Positions 9,234-17,870 of a stretch of 64,000 nucleotides of DNA are shown here, one piece after another. The stretch spans positions 963,188 to 1,027,187 of the forward strand of contig CANLQD010000003.1 in assembly GCA_947493175.1 (NCBI GenBank), written 5' to 3'. Below the pieces are notes generated by a model. It did no database searches and was not told the origin of the DNA. It saw only the letters and a program-made list of their open reading frames with translations. Numbering within the stretch: the first letter of the stretch is position 1; the number at the start of each line of letters is the position of its first letter. This DNA comes from an uncultured Flavobacteriaceae bacterium (GTDB taxonomy: Bacteria; Bacteroidota; Bacteroidia; Flavobacteriales; Flavobacteriaceae). The position numbers and the translations under genes are program-made.

Positions 9234-9910
9234 GGGGTACTACTAGACACCTGTAATAATTTACCGTTGTATAATTTATTACCCGTTAAAGCGAACTCTT
9301 TAATATAGCTAGCCATTTCGAGCGCTGTGATAGGGGCTTCATATCCTGGAAATGCTTCTTCGAGCATTTCGGTCTGCACCGCACCCAACGCCAACACATT
9401 AAAAGATGGCCCAGTTTCCTTAAATTCCTCAGCCCATAACTCGGTCAGCGTAATGACCGCTCCCTTGCTAGAGCTGTATGCAGATAGTCCCGGAAATTTC
9501 ACACTCCCTTGAACGCCTCCCATTGAACTAATAGTGACCACATGACCATTCTTGGGCATTCTTGGAAGCGCTATTTTTGTCACTGAAGCAACTCCAAAAA
9601 CGTTTACCCGATACACTTCTTCAAAAGTATCCATATCAGTTTCCAAAAAAGGTCGGTTCAACAATCTCCCCGCATTGTTGATAAGAATATCGATGGTCTC
9701 AAAGTTCTTCTGTAAAAACTCGTTGAGCTTTTCTAAATCCGTTTCTTTGGAAAGGTCGAAAGGAAATGCATGAATATTTTTATGCTGTAATGCCTTGATA
9801 GGTGCATCATTTCTAGAGAGTGCCAAAACCTGATGCCCTTCATCGGCGAAAAGCTTGGCCAGTTCAAACCCAATGCCCCGGCTAGAACCGGTAATTACAA
9901 TCGTTGCCAT
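9230..9910 (-). CDS. short-chain dehydrogenase/reductase
   Basis: Cytoplasmic NAD(P)-dependent oxidoreductase of the classical SDR family, 226 residues. The cofactor motif TGSSRGIG is at residues 7-14, NNAG near 79, the catalytic serine in TISSMGG near 127 and the catalytic pair in YSSSKGA (YxxxK) near 145. The substrate cannot be told from sequence. Its start codon shares one base with the stop of the M28 peptidase gene upstream, so both are likely translated from one transcript. Confidence 0.88.
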   Translation of the reverse strand: MATIVITGSSRGIGFELAKLFADEGHQVLALSRNDAPIKALQHKNIHAFPFDLSKETDLEKLNEFLQKNFETIDILINNAGRLLNRPFLETDMDTFEEVYRVNVFGVASVTKIALPRMPKNGHVVTISSMGGVQGSVKFPGLSAYSSSKGAVITLTELWAEEFKETGPSFNVLALGAVQTEMLEEAFPGYEAPITALEMASYIKEFALTGNKLYNGKLLQVSSSTP

Positions 9911-10968
9911 TAATTATATCGTATTTCCCCGGTCGGTGCATTTATAATACCTTCCATTACTGGAACGGCTTCGTTGACAACACGGGCCATATGCTCAAAA
10001 TCCATTTCCTTAGTTTCATCACCTACTTTATGATAATACTCGAAATTGGTAAAATCGAAGGTGCTATAGGTTTGGGAGGGAACGTTGAAAATGTTGTGAA
10101 ACGGATAGTTGTCGGATCTTTTAAACAGGTTGAATTCCTTTGCTTTTGGAAGGAATCCGGCAAATTTGATATTCGCATAACCATTACTGATATCGGCCAG
10201 ATTGGATAGTTCGTAACCGGTCATATAAAGCAAGTACTCTTTGTCTACCATGGGCACCCCTACCATTTCAAAGTTAAGCATAACGTATAAGTCAAGGTCT
10301 TGTTCCTTCAACCGTTCCGCCAAATGCTTTGAACCTAAAAGTCCCTGTTCCTCAGCAGAAAACAGCGCAAAGAGGATACTTCTCTTATTATTCTTCTTAC
10401 TACCAAAATAACGGGCCAATTCCATTACAGTAGTGGTTCCCGAGGCGTTATCGTTTGCTCCGTTCGCGATTACATCACCGTTGGAACCATCTACAATGCC
10501 GATATGATCATAATGCGCTCCAATAACGACAAACTTGTCTTTGAGCTTGGGATCTCGACCCTCTAGGTATCCCACCACATTATAGGCGGTCGTCTCCAAA
10601 TTCGAAAGCGTGTCCTTATAACTCGAAAAATAGGGGGACACTCCATTGGTCTTAAAACTATTTTCTATCAATTGGGCAGCTTTTGCGATTCCTTCACTTC
10701 CGGTATCGCGACCTTGGAGATCATCCGAAGCCAAAAAGTCCATTATGGACTTGATCGTGCCGGCGTCGGTAAACGCCTTGCCTTTGCCCGAGGTTTTCTT
10801 TGTATTATCGATTGCAACAGTGGAAGGAGCTGACTTCGTTTCAACAATCGACCGATTCCAATCGACCTTTTGAGTTTCATTCAATGAGACTGTTTGATCC
10901 ACCTTGGTCGAGTTACATGCGGTCAGGAGCATTACCAGCAAAAAAAAGGATATATTTTTATTCATCAT
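9910..10968 (-). CDS. M28 family zinc peptidase, lipoprotein
   Basis: Envelope aminopeptidase-like enzyme of family M28, 352 residues. A lipoprotein signal (SFFLLVMLLTACNS, cysteine 18) suggests anchoring in a membrane. Zinc ligands are visible in GAHYDHIG near residue 150, GANDNASGTTTVMELARYF near 168 and SAEEQGLLGS near 204, where the glutamate is catalytic. The protease-associated insert domain found in some relatives is absent. It leads a two-gene unit with the short-chain dehydrogenase, and a terminator separates it from pdhC upstream. Confidence 0.88.
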   Translation of the reverse strand: MMNKNISFFLLVMLLTACNSTKVDQTVSLNETQKVDWNRSIVETKSAPSTVAIDNTKKTSGKGKAFTDAGTIKSIMDFLASDDLQGRDTGSEGIAKAAQLIENSFKTNGVSPYFSSYKDTLSNLETTAYNVVGYLEGRDPKLKDKFVVIGAHYDHIGIVDGSNGDVIANGANDNASGTTTVMELARYFGSKKNNKRSILFALFSAEEQGLLGSKHLAERLKEQDLDLYVMLNFEMVGVPMVDKEYLLYMTGYELSNLADISNGYANIKFAGFLPKAKEFNLFKRSDNYPFHNIFNVPSQTYSTFDFTNFEYYHKVGDETKEMDFEHMARVVNEAVPVMEGIINAPTGEIRYN

Positions 10969-10994
10969 GGGGCGTTTTTAAAAGCTATTAAAGA

Positions 10995-11027
10995 TAAAAA
11001 AAGCATCCCGGAATCACTGGGATGCTT
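10995..11027 (-). terminator. rho-independent terminator after pdhC
   Basis: A 9-bp stem (AAGCATCCC at 11001-11009 with GGGATGCTT at 11019-11027) encloses a 9-base loop. On the minus strand it is followed by a run of seven T. It lies 32 bases behind the pdhC stop and before the M28 gene. Confidence 0.85.
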
Positions 11028-11058
11028 AGACTTCTTTTCTAATTTTGGAATATTCCCG

Positions 11059-12702
11059 CTACGCTAACATAGTGACCGGATTCTCTAAAAAGGCCCTTAG
11101 TGTTTGAAGGAACTGTGCCCCCGTGGCACCGTCAACAGTGCGATGGTCACACGCCAAAGAAACGGTCATGGTATTACCCACTACGATTTCTCCATTTTTG
11201 ACTACCGGTTTCTCTACAATGGCTCCTACCGATAAGATAGCGGAGTTCGGCTGATTGATAATAGAAGTAAACTCCAGTATTCCGAACATGCCCAGATTTG
11301 ACACCGTAAACGTACTCCCATCCATTTCAGCCGGGGCTATTTTTTTCGTTCGCGCCCTTCCCGCCAAATCTTTGACCGAAGCTCCAATTTGCGTAAGGCT
11401 CATCTGGTCTGTAAATTTCAATACAGGAACCATTAGACCCTCATCAACGGCAACCGCAATACCTATATGAATGTGATGATTGTATCTTGTGGTGTCTCCA
11501 TTCCAAGTTGTATTTACCTGTGGATGTTTTTTCAAGGCCATTGCAGCTGCCTTGACAACCATATCGTTAAAAGATACTTTGGTCTCTGGCAAACTATTAA
11601 TTTGTTTACGGGAAGCTATGGCATTGTCCATATCTACCTCTATCATCAAATAATAATGGGGGGCAGTAAACTTGGATTCCGACAAACGCTTCGCGATGGT
11701 CTTGCGCATCTGTGAGTTTTTCACCTCTTCGCTGCCTTCCTGCCCTACCGGCAAGTTAATAGGCGCTGGCGCATTTGATTCGCTTGTTGTTTTGGTAGCA
11801 ACGGCCGCAGGGGTTTCCTTGGCCGCAGGTTGGTAATTTTCCACGTCTTTTTTAACGATACGACCACTATCCCCGGACCCCGTAACCTGCGATAAGTCAA
11901 TACCTTTATCCGCAGCAATTTTCTTGGCCAAAGGAGAAGCAAAAATTCGTTGTCCGTCAGCAGTTGCTTTCGTTGTCGAGACGGCCTCCTGTTTCGGGGC
12001 CTCCTCTTTTACCGCTTTGGTTTCGGCACTTGATTTTTCAGCGGCCGGTTTTGCTTTCAATACAGCGTCAACGTCGGTACCTTCGGGCCCGATAACGGCC
12101 AACACGGCATCTACGGGAGAAGACTCTCCTTCCTTGATTCCTATGTACAATAATGTTCCGGAGTAGAACGACTCGAACTCCATGGTGGCTTTATCGGTTT
12201 CGATTTCGGCCAGAATATCGCCTTCCTCAACCGTATCGCCTACTTGTTTTAACCAAGAGGCAACGGTACCTTCTTCCATGGTATCACTTAAACGGGGCAT
12301 TTTAACGACTTCAACACCTTCGGGGATTTCACTGGACACGGCCTCACCGTTTCCTGAAACCGGTGTTGCCTCCTGTTCCTCTTCGGAAGCAGTGGAATCG
12401 GCCTCCGCTGTCCCGTTCACGGTAGTAGAAGCATTCCCATTCAAAAGACCAGAGATATCTTCGCCTTCTTCCCCGATAATGGCCAACAATGAATCTACGG
12501 GAGCACCATCGCCTTCGGCGATTCCGATATGTAACAATGTTCCTTCATGAAAAGACTCGAACTCCATGGTAGCCTTGTCGGTTTCAATCTCGGCCAGGAT
12601 ATCGCCCTCCTCGATTTTATCACCTACTTGTTTTAACCATTTGGCAACGGTACCTTCTTCCATGGTATCGCTTAGCCGGGGCATATTGATTACTTCTGCC
12701 AT
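11059..12702 (-). CDS. pdhC: pyruvate dehydrogenase E2, dihydrolipoamide acetyltransferase
   Basis: Core of the pyruvate dehydrogenase complex; it passes the acetyl group from lipoyl-lysine to CoA. The 547-residue protein has two lipoyl domains, each with the modified lysine in EIETDKATMEFESF (about residues 38-51 and 170-183), joined by acidic and alanine-rich linkers. A peripheral subunit-binding domain follows (ASPLAKKIAADKGIDLSQV, near 255). The catalytic domain (about 325-547) ends with the active-site DHRTVDGATGAQFL. The two lipoyl repeats are nearly the same sequence. pdhA lies immediately upstream, four bases away. No E1-beta or E3 gene is in the window. Confidence 0.95.
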   Translation of the reverse strand: MAEVINMPRLSDTMEEGTVAKWLKQVGDKIEEGDILAEIETDKATMEFESFHEGTLLHIGIAEGDGAPVDSLLAIIGEEGEDISGLLNGNASTTVNGTAEADSTASEEEQEATPVSGNGEAVSSEIPEGVEVVKMPRLSDTMEEGTVASWLKQVGDTVEEGDILAEIETDKATMEFESFYSGTLLYIGIKEGESSPVDAVLAVIGPEGTDVDAVLKAKPAAEKSSAETKAVKEEAPKQEAVSTTKATADGQRIFASPLAKKIAADKGIDLSQVTGSGDSGRIVKKDVENYQPAAKETPAAVATKTTSESNAPAPINLPVGQEGSEEVKNSQMRKTIAKRLSESKFTAPHYYLMIEVDMDNAIASRKQINSLPETKVSFNDMVVKAAAMALKKHPQVNTTWNGDTTRYNHHIHIGIAVAVDEGLMVPVLKFTDQMSLTQIGASVKDLAGRARTKKIAPAEMDGSTFTVSNLGMFGILEFTSIINQPNSAILSVGAIVEKPVVKNGEIVVGNTMTVSLACDHRTVDGATGAQFLQTLRAFLENPVTMLA

Positions 12703-12706
12703 TTAC

Positions 12707-13705
12707 TTAAAGTTTATGCGGTACAAAAGGAAAATCTTCCTGTTCGTAAACCATATCATATAATTGTTGCGTTGGTGGGTAGTCAGATTCTTCAGCAAAC
12801 TTTTCACATTCCGATACCAAGGCTTTCACACGGCTATCAATGGTTTTGATCTCATCTTCGGTCGCGTAATCGTTTTCTTTGATGACTTCCAGAACCTTGG
12901 TAATCGGATCTATTTTCTTATATTCCTCGACCTCTTGCTTGGTTCTATAATGCTGGGCGTCTGACATCGAATGCCCACGGTAGCGATAGGTCTTCATTTC
13001 TAAGAAGGTAGGACCGCCACCGCTTCTGGCACGTTCAATGGCCTTGCTCATTTCTTGTGCCACTGTTACCGGGTCCATACCATCAACAGGACCACAAGGC
13101 ATTTCATATCCCAACCCTAATTTCCAGATTTCGGTAGAATACGAAGTTCTGGCTACCGAGGTACCCATTGCATACCCATTGTTCTCACAAACGAACACCA
13201 CGGGTAATTGCCATAGCATCGCCAAATTAAATGTCTCATGAAGAGAACCTTGTCGCACGGCACCATCTCCCATATAACATAGGGTAACATTGTCGCGACC
13301 AAAATACTTGTCTCCAAATGCCATACCGGCCCCAAGTGGAATCTGTCCTCCAACGATTCCATGTCCGCCATGAAAACGGTGTTCCTTAGAAAAGATGTGC
13401 ATGGATCCCCCCATACCCATCGAAGTACCTGTCACCTTGCCATACAATTCTGCCATCACCTTTCTAGGATCAACACCCATACCTATGGGTTGCACGTGAT
13501 TCCTATAGGCGGTAATCATGCGGTCTTTGGTAAGGTCCATTGCATGAAGCGCACCTGCTAAAACCGCTTCCTGTCCATTATACAGATGCAGAAAACCTCT
13601 TACTTTTTGCTGAATGTAAACAGCGGCCAGCTTATCTTCGAACTTTCGCCAAAACAGCATGTCCTCATACCACTTTAAATAAACTTCCTTGGTAATCTTT
13701 TCCAT
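12707..13705 (-). CDS. pdhA: pyruvate dehydrogenase E1 component, alpha subunit
   Basis: Thiamine diphosphate-dependent subunit that decarboxylates pyruvate, 332 residues. The cofactor-binding motif is seen as GDGAVRQGSLHETFNLAMLW (starting near residue 147) followed by ENNGYAMGTS, and the phosphorylation-loop equivalent YRYRGHSMSDAQHYRTKQEV is near 244. It is the first gene of a two-gene unit with pdhC. The E1-beta subunit that must pair with it is encoded elsewhere, a common arrangement in Flavobacteriia. Confidence 0.95.
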   Translation of the reverse strand: MEKITKEVYLKWYEDMLFWRKFEDKLAAVYIQQKVRGFLHLYNGQEAVLAGALHAMDLTKDRMITAYRNHVQPIGMGVDPRKVMAELYGKVTGTSMGMGGSMHIFSKEHRFHGGHGIVGGQIPLGAGMAFGDKYFGRDNVTLCYMGDGAVRQGSLHETFNLAMLWQLPVVFVCENNGYAMGTSVARTSYSTEIWKLGLGYEMPCGPVDGMDPVTVAQEMSKAIERARSGGGPTFLEMKTYRYRGHSMSDAQHYRTKQEVEEYKKIDPITKVLEVIKENDYATEDEIKTIDSRVKALVSECEKFAEESDYPPTQQLYDMVYEQEDFPFVPHKL

Positions 13706-13777
13706 TGATTATTTATTATCGTAATTCAAATACTTCCTGCAAAGTCGATCCTTCGGTTCGGTCAGGAATGCGGGAAA

Positions 13778-13785
13778 CAAAAATA
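13778..13785 (-). promoter_or_regulatory. possible -7 box upstream of pdhA
   Basis: The minus strand reads TATTTTTG here, matching the Bacteroidota -7 consensus TAnnTTTG, 73 bases before the pdhA start. No well-placed TTG -33 element is visible, so the call is weak. Confidence 0.3.
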
Positions 13786-13895
13786 CATATTAAATCATTA
13801 GTGAAAAAAAATCGAAGTCAAAAGGTCGGCACAAAAAAGTGATATAAAAAACGATTCGAACTGCACTTGTGATAATCTATAAAAATAGGCGGTCC

Positions 13896-14381
13896 TTACT
13901 CCAAAAAAGTGCCATTAAATGCCAGTGGTAGTAGATCCGCAATCGAATCGCATTGAAGCACGCGACCTACCTCGCCCATCAATAACAAACGAATAGGACT
14001 TCCCTGTTTTACCTCATATTCCGATATGGATTGTCTACAGTTGCCGCAGGGGGCCGCTGCCCGATCAACAGTATAATTCTTAGACGCTGCGGTAATCGCC
14101 ACCACCTTCATTTTTTCCCCAGGATATAACGCTCCAGCTTGGAAAACAGCGACCCGTTCTGCACAAAGACCCGATGGATAGCTGGCATTTTCTTGATTGC
14201 TTCCGATGACGACCGCTCCATTATTCATCAAAACCGCCGCGCCAACCTGAAATTTGGAATAAGGTGCGTACGCATTCTCACGAGCGGTAACGGCAGCAGT
14301 CATTAATTCCTGATCTGAAGCCGATAGCGCTTCAAAGGAATCGAATACGGTAAGTTCAAATGAAATTTTTTGTTTTTGCAT
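13896..14381 (-). CDS. cdd: cytidine deaminase
   Basis: Zinc enzyme of pyrimidine salvage that turns cytidine and deoxycytidine into uridine forms. The 161-residue protein has the zinc and proton-shuttle motif GLCAERVAVFQAG near residue 71 and the second zinc motif APCGNCRQS near 110, as well as the substrate loop NAYAPYSKFQVGAA near 35. Its length fits the homotetrameric type. It stands alone between pdhA and porV. Confidence 0.93.
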   Translation of the reverse strand: MQKQKISFELTVFDSFEALSASDQELMTAAVTARENAYAPYSKFQVGAAVLMNNGAVVIGSNQENASYPSGLCAERVAVFQAGALYPGEKMKVVAITAASKNYTVDRAAAPCGNCRQSISEYEVKQGSPIRLLLMGEVGRVLQCDSIADLLPLAFNGTFLE

Positions 14382-14480
14382 ATGGGTAATTTTGATTCGG
14401 TATGTTCGTTGGTTTCGGCAACATCAAGATACTTAATTAAAAGTAAGGCTTTCCTCGTTGGTTTTTCAAACTCCTGAAAT

Positions 14481-14508
14481 AAAAAAGCCTGCAGGGTTGC
14501 AGGCTTTT
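14481..14508 (-). terminator. rho-independent terminator after porV
   Basis: An 11-bp stem (AAAAGCCTGCA at 14483-14493 with TGCAGGCTTTT at 14498-14508) has a 4-base loop. On the minus strand it is followed by T residues. It lies 27 bases behind the porV stop. Confidence 0.85.
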
Positions 14509-14535
14509 AGTATGATAACAATAAGTTGAAACATC

Positions 14536-15687
14536 TTAATCATTGAACATCTCGTCCCCCAAGTTGAAAGCCAAGGAGAAACGAAGCGAATTTTCCAGGG
14601 GATTTCTAACCTGTGAGGTAGAAAATAAATAGGAAAGATCTATTTGTACCACATTGAACCGGAATCCTGCACCTAGGGTGAAAAACTTACGGGCTCCTTT
14701 TTCCTCGCTTTCATTGAAATATCCGGTACGCACCATGAAGGAATCCTGATAGGTATATTCAGCTCCTAAGGCCCACGTAAATTCCTTTAGTTCCTCTCCG
14801 AAGCCATCGGGCGCATCGCCAAACGATTCAAAGACACCACTGAAGAATCCTATTTGTTGGTACTCGTCATTGTCAGAGGCATCGATATCGCCATCCCCAT
14901 CAAAGTCTCTTGGGGTCGGCACCAATAATTTATTAAATTCGGTAGTAAAAGCGATTACATTGTCCTGGTCCAAAATCATATCGAAACCGAGTCCGAGTCC
15001 CAAATTGGTCGGTAAAAAATTTTCCTGTCCACCTTCATCATACTGGATCTTTCCTCCCAAGTTCGAGATATTGAATCCGCCCCGCCAACGACCATCAAAA
15101 CTGTTATAGGCGATTTCCCTAGAACGATAATATCCGGCCACATCTACTGCAAAAGCATTTGCAGCCTGGGTGTCGGTTCCCGAAACCGTTTGTGGCAATC
15201 GAAGGTTGGAACTGATAAATCTCCCTCCAACGGCCATCGAAAAAGTAGGACTTAATTTCAGCGAATACGAGCCATCCAGGGCGAGTTCGTTCGGTTTCAC
15301 CAAGGTGGCGGGTTCGTTGATCGTTTGTCTCAACTCGATCTCACCAAGAGTAAAATATCGTAAGCTAACCGCAAAAGCACTTTGATCGTTGATTTTATTG
15401 AAATAGCTACCGCTCAGCAATCCGATATCTTTAATGACACTCTCCAAATAGGGTGTATAACCCAAACTTATTCCCATCTTGCGATCGGCAAAAGCAAACT
15501 TGGCAGGGTTCCATTGCTGGGAATAGGCATCGGTAGAGGTAGCCACTCCCATATCTGCCATACCCGCTGATCTTGCATCGGCTGCTATCGTTAGGAAAGG
15601 AACCGCAGTAGTGATGACCCGATTGTTCTCTTGGGCAGACATTTTACATACAAAAGCCAATAGTGTCAGTATCGCTAATTTTTTCAT
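14536..15687 (-). CDS. porV: type IX secretion outer-membrane protein PorV (LptO)
   Basis: Outer-membrane beta-barrel of the FadL-like fold that collects type IX secretion cargo and hands it to the PorU sortase in Porphyromonas and Flavobacterium. The 383-residue protein has a signal peptide (residues 1-18) followed by the family N-terminus with VPFLTIAADARSAGMADMGV and repeated amphipathic strands up to a C-terminal strand RFSLAFNLGDEMF. It is divergent from gldJ, with 451 non-coding bases between. In F. johnsoniae, as I recall, porU lies next to porV and beside gldJ; here no such gene is present. Confidence 0.9.
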   Translation of the reverse strand: MKKLAILTLLAFVCKMSAQENNRVITTAVPFLTIAADARSAGMADMGVATSTDAYSQQWNPAKFAFADRKMGISLGYTPYLESVIKDIGLLSGSYFNKINDQSAFAVSLRYFTLGEIELRQTINEPATLVKPNELALDGSYSLKLSPTFSMAVGGRFISSNLRLPQTVSGTDTQAANAFAVDVAGYYRSREIAYNSFDGRWRGGFNISNLGGKIQYDEGGQENFLPTNLGLGLGFDMILDQDNVIAFTTEFNKLLVPTPRDFDGDGDIDASDNDEYQQIGFFSGVFESFGDAPDGFGEELKEFTWALGAEYTYQDSFMVRTGYFNESEEKGARKFFTLGAGFRFNVVQIDLSYLFSTSQVRNPLENSLRFSLAFNLGDEMFND

Positions 15688-16138
15688 TCGTTCGATTTAA
15701 AGATTTAGTTATTTAACAATAGGGAATCACCCCACAAAATGGTTGTATTACATGCTTAAACGACCATTTTATCATTATCTTATATAAGGAATGCTTTTTT
15801 TCGATATAATTCCCTTCTTTTAATGTTTAGACTTTAATGTTGTTAACAAAAAAAGGGCACAACTTCCCTTTTCAGCTAGTACACCTGTATAAAAAGCCCT
15901 TGCCGTTAAAGAAAAGTCGCGGTCAAATAATATTATAGGTTTTATGCCGTTATGCTTTTAAACCTACATTTCGGCCTTGTATAGCTGGTATTCTGATTTT
16001 GGGAAAAATTTCTTAGCGAATAAAATATTATACCCAAATTGCCGTTTTACATGCCGAAAGTGACCTTAAAATTAATCAAAATACAAACTTGAATTGCCCT
16101 GAACCCGTAATTCAAACATTTGAACTCAAGTCCTAATT
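15688..16138. other. non-coding gap between porV and gldJ
   Basis: The divergent spacer of 451 bases must hold the promoters of porV and gldJ. It is AT-rich, with short purine tracts. I find no reading frame of interest, no trace of a porU fragment and no clear TAnnTTTG box. Confidence 0.6.
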
Positions 16139-17803
16139 ATGAAAAAACAGTTTATCAAAGTTGTACTTTCTTGTGCGGTAATCGCAGGCGGCTTTTCGGT
16201 TACCAGCTGTAAAAAATCTTCTGGATCGAAAGACGTATCCAGGGCCACCGGTTGGAAAATCAATGCCAAAGAAGGAGGTTTCCAATACAATACAGATTTC
16301 AAGGAGCAAGAAACGGCTCCCGGTCTTGTTTTTGTAGAGGGTGGTACATTCACCAAAGGTAAGGTACAGGATGATGTGATGCACGATTGGGATAACACGC
16401 CCACTTCACAACACGTTCAATCTTTTTATATGGATGAGACCGAGGTCACCAATGTCATGTATTTGGAATACCTGGACTACCTAAAAAGTGTATATCCTCC
16501 AGAAAATCCGATGTATGCCAATATTTATAAAGGAGCGTTACCCGATACATTGGTTTGGAGAAACCGTTTGGGTTTCAACGAAACCATGACCAACAACTAC
16601 CTTAGACATCCTGCATATGCAGAATATCCGGTCGTAGGTGTTAATTGGATACAAGCGACCCAATTTGCCGAATGGAGAACCGATCGCGTTAATGAGGTAT
16701 TGTTGGAACGCGAAGGTTATTTGGCCAAAGATGCCAAGTACAAAGCTGCTACCGGAGAGGTAGGCGGAACGTTCAGCACCGAGGCCTATCTAAACAGACC
16801 TGAATCGGTATACAACGGTCAAATTGATTCGTTGCAAGGCAATAAAAAGAAAGATAGTGTGAGCACCTTCGCAAAACGAAGTAGCGGGGTCATTATTCCC
16901 GAATACCGTTTACCAACGGAGACTGAGTGGGAATATGCTGCACAAGCCAATCAAGGTACCAGGGAGTATAACAACTACCGCGGTAGAAAAAAATATCCTT
17001 GGGAAGGCGATTATACTAGAAACGGACAACGAGTTGGTCGTGGTGACCAATTGGCCAACTTCAAACAAGGTAAAGGAGATTACGGCGGAATCGCCGGATG
17101 GTCTGATGATGGTGCCGACATTACAGCGGAGGTAATGTCCTATAAGCCAAATGACCTTGGATTGTATGACATGGCAGGTAACGTGGCCGAATGGGTCGCC
17201 GACGTATACCGACCAATAGTAGACGACGAAATCAGTGATTTCAACTACTACAGAGGAAACATCTACATGAAAACGGCCATTGGTGAAGACGGCAAGGTAA
17301 ACATTCTTAGGGATAGCATTATGTACGATACGCTTCCGAACGGAAAAATTGTAGCTGTTAATTTACCAGGAGAAATTAAAATGGTACCTGTAGATGAAAA
17401 CGAAACCTATTTGAGAACCAACTTTGACTCCAGTGATAACAGGGGATATAGAGACGGTGATCCAGGTTCTTCCAGATTCTTTGACAAATTCAGCGACGAA
17501 GAGGAAGAAGACCAACGTAAAATGTACGATTCACCAAAGCACAAAGTGGAGCGTGATTCTACTGGCAACCTCATTCGACAATATGATAAATCGAACAACA
17601 GAACAACTTTGATCAACGATGAAGTTCGGGTTTTCAAAGGAGGTTCATGGAGAGACCGAGCCTATTGGTTAGACCCGGCACAACGAAGGTATCTGCCTCA
17701 GTATATGGCTACGGATTACATCGGTTTCAGATGTGCAATGTCTAGAGTAGGTTCCAAGTCCAAGACCAAGAACAAGACCCCTAGAGGAAAGAAAGCAAAA
17801 TAA
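16139..17803 (+). CDS. gldJ: gliding motility lipoprotein GldJ
   Basis: Lipoprotein of the gliding motility and type IX secretion machinery. Residues 1-24 are a lipoprotein signal (IAGGFSVTSCKK, lipidated cysteine 24). The rest is a formylglycine-generating-enzyme/sulfatase-modifying fold: APGLVFVEGGTFTKG near 59, DETEVTNVMYLEYLDYL near 98, RLPTETEWEYAAQ near 259, GLYDMAGNVAEWVADVYRP near 340 and VFKGGSWRDRAYWLDPAQR near 497. The C-terminal end is basic (KTKNKTPRGKKAK). The 554-residue length is usual for GldJ. murF follows after a terminator, the conserved flavobacterial arrangement. Confidence 0.93.
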   Translation: MKKQFIKVVLSCAVIAGGFSVTSCKKSSGSKDVSRATGWKINAKEGGFQYNTDFKEQETAPGLVFVEGGTFTKGKVQDDVMHDWDNTPTSQHVQSFYMDETEVTNVMYLEYLDYLKSVYPPENPMYANIYKGALPDTLVWRNRLGFNETMTNNYLRHPAYAEYPVVGVNWIQATQFAEWRTDRVNEVLLEREGYLAKDAKYKAATGEVGGTFSTEAYLNRPESVYNGQIDSLQGNKKKDSVSTFAKRSSGVIIPEYRLPTETEWEYAAQANQGTREYNNYRGRKKYPWEGDYTRNGQRVGRGDQLANFKQGKGDYGGIAGWSDDGADITAEVMSYKPNDLGLYDMAGNVAEWVADVYRPIVDDEISDFNYYRGNIYMKTAIGEDGKVNILRDSIMYDTLPNGKIVAVNLPGEIKMVPVDENETYLRTNFDSSDNRGYRDGDPGSSRFFDKFSDEEEEDQRKMYDSPKHKVERDSTGNLIRQYDKSNNRTTLINDEVRVFKGGSWRDRAYWLDPAQRRYLPQYMATDYIGFRCAMSRVGSKSKTKNKTPRGKKAK

Positions 17804-17825
17804 ATAGCAAACTATTTTTGAGTGA

Positions 17826-17860
17826 AAAAGTCCCGACTTAATCGTCGGGACTTTTTTTTA
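17826..17860 (+). terminator. rho-independent terminator after gldJ
   Basis: A stem of AGTCCCGAC (17829-17837) with GTCGGGACT (17844-17852) is followed by a run of T. It lies only about 10 bases before the murF start, so murF either depends on read-through or has its own start within this short space. Confidence 0.85.
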
Positions 17861-17870
17861 TTTTTACCCT

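Noticed and set aside
11924..12763. Serine-rich plus-strand frames opposite pdhC
   Set aside because: Antisense shadows of the two repeated lipoyl domains; no start signals or homology.
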